Shown one piece after another: positions 59,534 to 64,000 of a stretch of 64,000 nucleotides of DNA. Source of the DNA: JBBRNH01 sp038230415. Lineage in GTDB: Bacteria > Bacteroidota > Bacteroidia > Cytophagales > Spirosomataceae. The position numbers were made by a program, and so were the translations under genes. Every line of letters begins with the position of its first letter. The stretch's first letter is position 1. The stretch covers positions 47,625 through 111,624 of the forward strand of contig JBBRNH010000006.1 of NCBI GenBank assembly GCA_038230415.1, in the 5' to 3' direction. Under the pieces are notes generated by a model, which was given only the letters and a program-made list of their open reading frames with translations, did not search any database and had not been told where the DNA came from.

Positions 59534-61198
59534 TTACCGGATCAACTGCACCGATCCGGTAAAGGTATCGGCCCGCAACTGCCCCTCCTGCCCGGTCGTG
59601 ACCAGCACCGTGTAGGTATATACCCCCGCCGGAGCCGCCCCGCCCCGGTAGCGGCCATCCCAGCCCGGACTCAGGGCCGCGCTTTGATAGACCACCTCGC
59701 CCCACCGATTATACACCTGCCAGGACACCGCCTGAATAACCCGGTATTGACAACTCACGTAACCACTGAAGGCATCGTTGGTTCCGTCGCCGTTGGGCGT
59801 GAAGGCATCGGGCCAATACACCTCACAGCGGCAATCGCTCACGCCCAACCGCACCTGCGCCGAGACCTGCCCGCAGTTATTTTGGGCGATGACCGAATAG
59901 GTCCCCGCTGAAGTCAGCGTCCGCACCGAATCGGTAGCCCCGTCTGACCAGCGATAGCGGTAGGTGGGTGGCCCGGCCCGCAGCCGGATGGCGGGGCTGT
60001 CGGTACAGCGGGCGGTATCGGCGGGCAGGCTGAGTTGGGGCGGATAGGCTGCTGTGAGGGTGATCTCGTCGCGTTTGGTGCAGCCGTTTTGTTCGGTATA
60101 GGCCCAGTAGGTGCCGGGTTGGGTGACGGTGCGGTCGGGCTGATTGGTGTCGTCTTCCCACCGGATCAGGCTCGAAGCCGATGGCACCCGCAGCCGGTAG
60201 GTTTGCCCGGCGCAGAGGGTGGTATCGGGGCCGAGGTTGAGGTCGTTTTTGCGTTCGGTAACGGTGATGGTATCGCGGAGGATGCCGCAATCGGTCTGGA
60301 TGGCAACCCAGTAGCGACCGGCCTTGCCGACGGTGAGGGTCGAGTCGGTTGAGCCGTCCGACCAGCGGTAGGTATCGGCACAGGCAAAGGCAGCGCGGAG
60401 TTTGAGGGTGGTGTTGGCGCAGAAACTCGTGTCGGGGCCAAGCAGTTGGGCTTCATCAATGGGAAGCACCGACACATCGTCAAACACTAACCGCGATGCT
60501 TGAATATAAGCTGTCTGGGTGGCAGAGACAGGCACGTATCCACCCGGAATACGAAGAATATCATCGTGGAAAAACCCTAAGGTGATGTATTTTTCGTTTC
60601 CGGTGGCTTTGTAGCAACTCTGAAACCTGTTCCAGGTTGTACCGCTGACGCTTGTCCGAATCACAGCAACGGGGTTGGCCCGAACGTCTTTTTCGCCGGG
60701 CTTGGCCTGTAAGGGTTGGGTAGTGAGGCAGATGCCGAAGCCGTAGGTGTTTTCTCCGCCTAAACTCGTTCCCGGCTCTATATAATTACGATAATACACG
60801 GATAGACAGTATAATTTACCCGCTATCAAAGGCTGTTTTAAGAGGGCTTGGGCGTATGAAGAAGAACTTTCTTTATTGTCAAATATTCCAGCATAAATAT
60901 ACACGCACCCGATGCCCGTATGCCCAACCCACGCCCCCGGTGGGCCGGGATAGTTGGGGTAAAACACGACATTATTCTGCGCGTTGATGTAGCAACCATG
61001 CAGAAGATGGGAGGCTTGTAGCGTTATATTTGACCACCCGACAGCGTTATCAAGGGGAATCGCAGTGGGAGAAGGATAGCATTTAGTGTATTCCTCAAAG
61101 CTGGAATTTGGCACTAAATTCCTCGTCTGCCCATGAACCAGCGGCCCGGTTAGGAGCATCAGCGTAAAAGCAGCCGTAAGGGTAGGGCGAGGGTTCAT
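59534..61198 (-). CDS. Secreted protein with Ig-like repeats and CHU_C T9SS domain (copy 1)
   Basis: The 554-residue protein has a signal peptide (to HGQ) and a galactose-binding-like N-terminal part (NLVPNSSFEEYTKC). Three tandem Ig-like repeats carry the LGPDT-FC motif with YRWSDGSTDSTLTV. A C-terminal gliding-motility/T9SS sorting domain ends it (FTPNGDGTNDAFSG, VYNRWGEVVYQSAAL, APAGVYTYTV). It should be exported through type IX secretion. It is a paralogue of the protein at 61274-62665. Confidence 0.9.
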   Translation of the reverse strand: MNPRPTLTAAFTLMLLTGPLVHGQTRNLVPNSSFEEYTKCYPSPTAIPLDNAVGWSNITLQASHLLHGCYINAQNNVVFYPNYPGPPGAWVGHTGIGCVYIYAGIFDNKESSSSYAQALLKQPLIAGKLYCLSVYYRNYIEPGTSLGGENTYGFGICLTTQPLQAKPGEKDVRANPVAVIRTSVSGTTWNRFQSCYKATGNEKYITLGFFHDDILRIPGGYVPVSATQTAYIQASRLVFDDVSVLPIDEAQLLGPDTSFCANTTLKLRAAFACADTYRWSDGSTDSTLTVGKAGRYWVAIQTDCGILRDTITVTERKNDLNLGPDTTLCAGQTYRLRVPSASSLIRWEDDTNQPDRTVTQPGTYWAYTEQNGCTKRDEITLTAAYPPQLSLPADTARCTDSPAIRLRAGPPTYRYRWSDGATDSVRTLTSAGTYSVIAQNNCGQVSAQVRLGVSDCRCEVYWPDAFTPNGDGTNDAFSGYVSCQYRVIQAVSWQVYNRWGEVVYQSAALSPGWDGRYRGGAAPAGVYTYTVLVTTGQEGQLRADTFTGSVQLIR

Positions 61199-61250
61199 AT
61201 CGTTAAAAGTAAACACGCTGACCGGATTTTGTCGGGTATGCCCCGGTTAT
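61196..61250 (-). repeat. Shared leader copy 3
   Basis: A 55-base stretch ending at the start codon, nearly identical to copy 2. Homology continues into the signal-peptide codons. Confidence 0.85.
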
Positions 61251-61273
61251 GTGGTACACCGCCGGGAATCAAC

Positions 61274-62665
61274 TTACCGAATCAACAAAACCGTTCCCCG
61301 TTCCTGCCGCCTGATTACCGACTGCCGTTGGGGAAGTCCGTACCAAAACAGCCACGTATAAGAACCTGCCGGTGCCGGTGTCCCCTGCACCAATCCGTTC
61401 CAACCCGTTGCTACATCCTGCGTTCTGAAAATGACCGTTCCCCAACGGTTATAAATCAACAGGTCGGGTTCGTAGATGATGTCGGAGCAACCCGTAACGA
61501 CGCTAAAGACATCATTTTGCCCGTCGGCGTTGGGCGAAAACACCGTTGGCAGATAAACGGTGCAACAATCGCCCGATGGCTGCACGCGCACACTGTCGCG
61601 GGCGGTGCAGTTAAACCGCTCAACGTCAAGCACATATAAGCCCGGCTTGCTGACGGTCAGCGTCGAAGCCGTTGAATTGTCCTGCCAGCGATAGCGGTCA
61701 TAGCCCGGCCCGGCATCGAGAACAATGGGGTGGCCGTCGCAAACGCTGGTGTCGGCTCCCAATTGCAGGTCGGGGTTGCGAACCGTGACCCGAACCGTAT
61801 CGGTGTAGGTGCGGCAGGGACAGGTAATGGTCAGGGCGTAGAGACCCGTCTGGGTAACGGTTAGGGTTGAGTCGGTCGTGCCGTTTTGCCAGCGGTAGGT
61901 AGCCGGAAACGGGAAATGGGCGTTGAGGGTCAGGCGTTGCCCGGCGCAGAAGGCGGTGTCGGGGCCGAGACTGATGCGGTCAGGCATCGCCAGTAGGCTC
62001 AGATCGGTGATATAGAGGGAAGCAAACCGATTCGTATAAGCAGGGACACGGTAGTCGCCAATGGTAATGTACTGTTCCCCGCCCTTAGCCGCAAAACAAC
62101 TGCCCATCCGTTGCCAGGCGTATAAATCGCCGACCGACGAGGGCCGGGTTATGGGTAGTTGAGGGAAGAGAACAGAGGGGACACCGCTGCCAACGGGGAT
62201 CATCTGGTTATTAGGGGGTGTAGTGGGCGGCTCGACGGTGAAGTTGGCCCCGTAGCTGGCCTGGGCCTGTGAACGCTGGACATTTATAAAGCCTAAACCC
62301 TGGAGGCTCAGCATACCAATCCAATAGAGTTGCCCGGCTCGTAACGGTTGAATCAGGGGCGCAACAGCGTAGCCAGCCAGGTCGGACAGCGTTCCTCCTA
62401 TTGTCGCATAGTTAGAGGTAAGCGCAATAATATTGGTGTCGGCTCTTGCCCAAACACATTTGGCGTATAGCCCGTCAACTGGATAGAACTTTCCGATGCC
62501 GTACCAGGGTGGGGCATACTCTATGTGAGAGGTTCCCTGAGCCGTGAGCCGACAATCGGTCAGGTTCCTGAAACGGGGGTTCGGTATCAGGTTTTGCGCC
62601 CACGCTATGCCACCCGGCAACCCCAGCAGCAACAACCCATACAGGCAACGGATAGCTGATTTCAT
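61274..62665 (-). CDS. Secreted protein with Ig-like repeats and CHU_C T9SS domain (copy 2)
   Basis: The 463-residue protein has a signal peptide (to AWAQ), a first part with NLIPNPRFRNLTDC, two Ig-like repeats (LGPDTAFCAGQRL, LGADTSVCDGHPI) and a C-terminal CHU_C domain (FSPNADGQNDVFSV, IYNRWGTVIFRTQD, APAGSYTW). It shares the plan of its neighbour, though with one repeat fewer and a different signal peptide. The start at 62665 was chosen since the longer frame begins with a non-signal sequence and overlaps the divergent gene. Confidence 0.9.
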   Translation of the reverse strand: MKSAIRCLYGLLLLGLPGGIAWAQNLIPNPRFRNLTDCRLTAQGTSHIEYAPPWYGIGKFYPVDGLYAKCVWARADTNIIALTSNYATIGGTLSDLAGYAVAPLIQPLRAGQLYWIGMLSLQGLGFINVQRSQAQASYGANFTVEPPTTPPNNQMIPVGSGVPSVLFPQLPITRPSSVGDLYAWQRMGSCFAAKGGEQYITIGDYRVPAYTNRFASLYITDLSLLAMPDRISLGPDTAFCAGQRLTLNAHFPFPATYRWQNGTTDSTLTVTQTGLYALTITCPCRTYTDTVRVTVRNPDLQLGADTSVCDGHPIVLDAGPGYDRYRWQDNSTASTLTVSKPGLYVLDVERFNCTARDSVRVQPSGDCCTVYLPTVFSPNADGQNDVFSVVTGCSDIIYEPDLLIYNRWGTVIFRTQDVATGWNGLVQGTPAPAGSYTWLFWYGLPQRQSVIRRQERGTVLLIR

Positions 62666-62767
62666 CGTGTGCAATCTAATTCCTGACCAACGATACAGAC
62701 TGATAAGAACCCGCCAATAGTATTCTACTTCGGCATTGGCGTTGCGGTTGTATATTGCCACGCGCTC

Positions 62768-64000
62768 ATGAAAAACCTTGCCAATCACTCTGTTACTCAA
62801 CCCGTTTCCTGCCTGTATTGGCTGCTGTTTGTGGCCGTGTCCGTCGGGGTATTCGGTTGCAAAACGCCGGAACTGCCCGTGCCGGTGGTGCAGCCCGACC
62901 CGCTTACCGCGTCGCAGGCATCATTGGTGAGCGTTCAGGCAACGGGCGCGGCATCGGCAGAGGTGGTGGTGAAAGGCATCCGGCTCGATGCACCGGGCTG
63001 GCAACTCACGGCTACGGCGGCCAACGGCAATCCCCTCCCGGTCTCGCCCGGCGTACCCAAATCCTTGGCTGATTTTACCCTCACCACGCTGCGGCTGACC
63101 GGCCTTGTGGCGGGCCAATCCTACCAGTTCCGGCTGGCGTTTCGGTTTGCCGAACGCGACTCTCTCGTGGCCGTGCGGAGTTACACCCACCGGCCCGACA
63201 CCGCTCCACGCTGGACGCGGCTGGCCCATGCCTCCTTTGCCGGGGGCGATTATACCGGCTACCCCGTAGCGATGGACGTTATATGTGGGGCAAACCTCCT
63301 AAATGGCTGCGGGCATCCGGGTGTTGGAGCCTACGTGGGCAATGCGGTGCAGATACTGCGGTATGCCGGTCCCACGGCAGACTACATGGACACCAAATAT
63401 TATGACCGGAAAAGCGATTCGTGGGAATATTTTCCGTTTAGAGACTCGCGAACTCCCCGGCACGGGTTTGTGCAATACAATTTGTTTTTTCAGGGTGTAG
63501 ATCGCCATCGCTTTAGCGGGCTTGGTTATATCACCGAAGAACGGGCCGCCAGCAAATATTTTTATTACCGCGATATGGCGGCTATTTTCCCCATTGGGGG
63601 GAGTGTGGTCAAGCCGTTGTATGAAGGGGAAGCGGGCGAACTGATCTTTTTTACGACCACCGACGAAGCCTATTTCCTGACCCAAAACGGTTCGCCCGCC
63701 ATGCGGAGCATTCACGCTCAGTTTGCCCAGACCGTTCGTGCGCCCCTGCCCGAACCACCCGGCACCCTTGCCACGTTCTCGATTCGCAACATTGGCTACG
63801 TCGTCAATCAGCGACCGGGGCAGCCGGTGCGCCTGTGGGCCTACAACCCCACTGCCGATGCCTGGACGCGCAAAGCCGATTTTCCGGGCGAAGTCCGCAG
63901 CCGGGGTACGGGCTTTGCGATGGCCCGCAACGGCTATTTCGGTCTGGGCCTAACCGCCGACGGGCAGGGATTACGTGACCTCTGGCAGTATGACCCCACC
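62768..64000 (+). CDS. Kelch-repeat lipoprotein, truncated by window end
   Basis: Reading from the ATG at 62768 gives 411 codons with no stop before 64000, so the gene continues beyond the window. The N-terminus has a lipoprotein signal (VFGC near residue 31). A Pro-Val-rich linker and beta-rich domain with fibronectin-like character follow, then kelch-like repeats such as LWAYNPTADAWTRKADFPG and RGTGFAMARNGYFGLGL. It is likely anchored to the outer membrane. The ligand or substrate is unknown. It is divergent from the CHU_C gene. Confidence 0.85.
   Translation, partial: MKNLANHSVTQPVSCLYWLLFVAVSVGVFGCKTPELPVPVVQPDPLTASQASLVSVQATGAASAEVVVKGIRLDAPGWQLTATAANGNPLPVSPGVPKSLADFTLTTLRLTGLVAGQSYQFRLAFRFAERDSLVAVRSYTHRPDTAPRWTRLAHASFAGGDYTGYPVAMDVICGANLLNGCGHPGVGAYVGNAVQILRYAGPTADYMDTKYYDRKSDSWEYFPFRDSRTPRHGFVQYNLFFQGVDRHRFSGLGYITEERAASKYFYYRDMAAIFPIGGSVVKPLYEGEAGELIFFTTTDEAYFLTQNGSPAMRSIHAQFAQTVRAPLPEPPGTLATFSIRNIGYVVNQRPGQPVRLWAYNPTADAWTRKADFPGEVRSRGTGFAMARNGYFGLGLTADGQGLRDLWQYDPT

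Overview
The window looks like chromosomal DNA of a Bacteroidota bacterium, most likely a Cytophagales member of the Spirosoma type. The reasons are: two secreted proteins with the type IX secretion C-terminal domain (gliding-motility associated, CHU_C), Bacteroidota-restricted families (DUF5916, DUF6992, DUF6934), several TAnnTTTG promoter boxes just before start codons, and a moderately GC-rich base composition. Genus assignment is inference. No rRNA, tRNA or CRISPR array was seen.

Layout. 1-1.6 kb: a TnpB (IS200/IS605-type) element and a small ORF that begins at its right end. 1.7-8.5 kb: the glutamate synthase genes gltB and gltD (minus strand) with a DUF6883-DUF4926 gene pair between them. 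8.7-14.4 kb: envelope genes (two paralogous small outer-membrane proteins, an LpxR-like lipid A deacylase, a DUF5916 protein) and a RelE-type toxin-antitoxin pair. 14.4-18.6 kb: dapA coupled to a DUF6934 gene and a 50-residue ORF, a Uma2 nuclease, a bile-acid/sodium-type symporter and a fasciclin protein. 18.8-34.3 kb: a minus-strand cluster of a glycosyltransferase, a TolC-like protein, a Wzz/Wzc-like protein, a hybrid NRPS-PKS with an aminotransferase domain, and a terminal NRPS module with thioesterase. 34.4-48.1 kb: housekeeping genes (nucleotidase, 2-oxo acid dehydrogenase E2, cinA, a Pif1-like helicase, moaC and moeA, several oxidoreductases). 48.2-54 kb: a Gfo/Idh/MocA oxidoreductase, an AlbA_2-TPR protein, fumC, an XRE regulator and a GIY-YIG protein. 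54-64 kb: secreted proteins (GH3 plus beta-lactamase-like fusion, a TonB-plug protein, two CHU_C proteins, and a kelch lipoprotein cut by the window end).

How the genes work together. The assembly line reads A-PCP-KS-AT-ACP-aminotransferase followed by C-A-PCP-TE. It should load one amino acid, extend it with malonate, convert the beta-keto group to an amine, add a second amino acid and release a short product. It sits directly downstream, on the same strand, of export-type envelope genes (Wzz/Wzc and TolC-like). A TonB-plug/CHU_C/GH3 block shares a duplicated leader plus signal-peptide region.

The most unusual feature is a set of long inverted repeats, several perfect over 20-32 bp. They sit between genes and also appear in frame inside multidomain proteins, including inside the KS domain of the PKS and in the PCP-KS and ACP-aminotransferase linkers. 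This resembles the Rickettsia palindromic elements that insert into coding sequence, and is my candidate for a less described system here.
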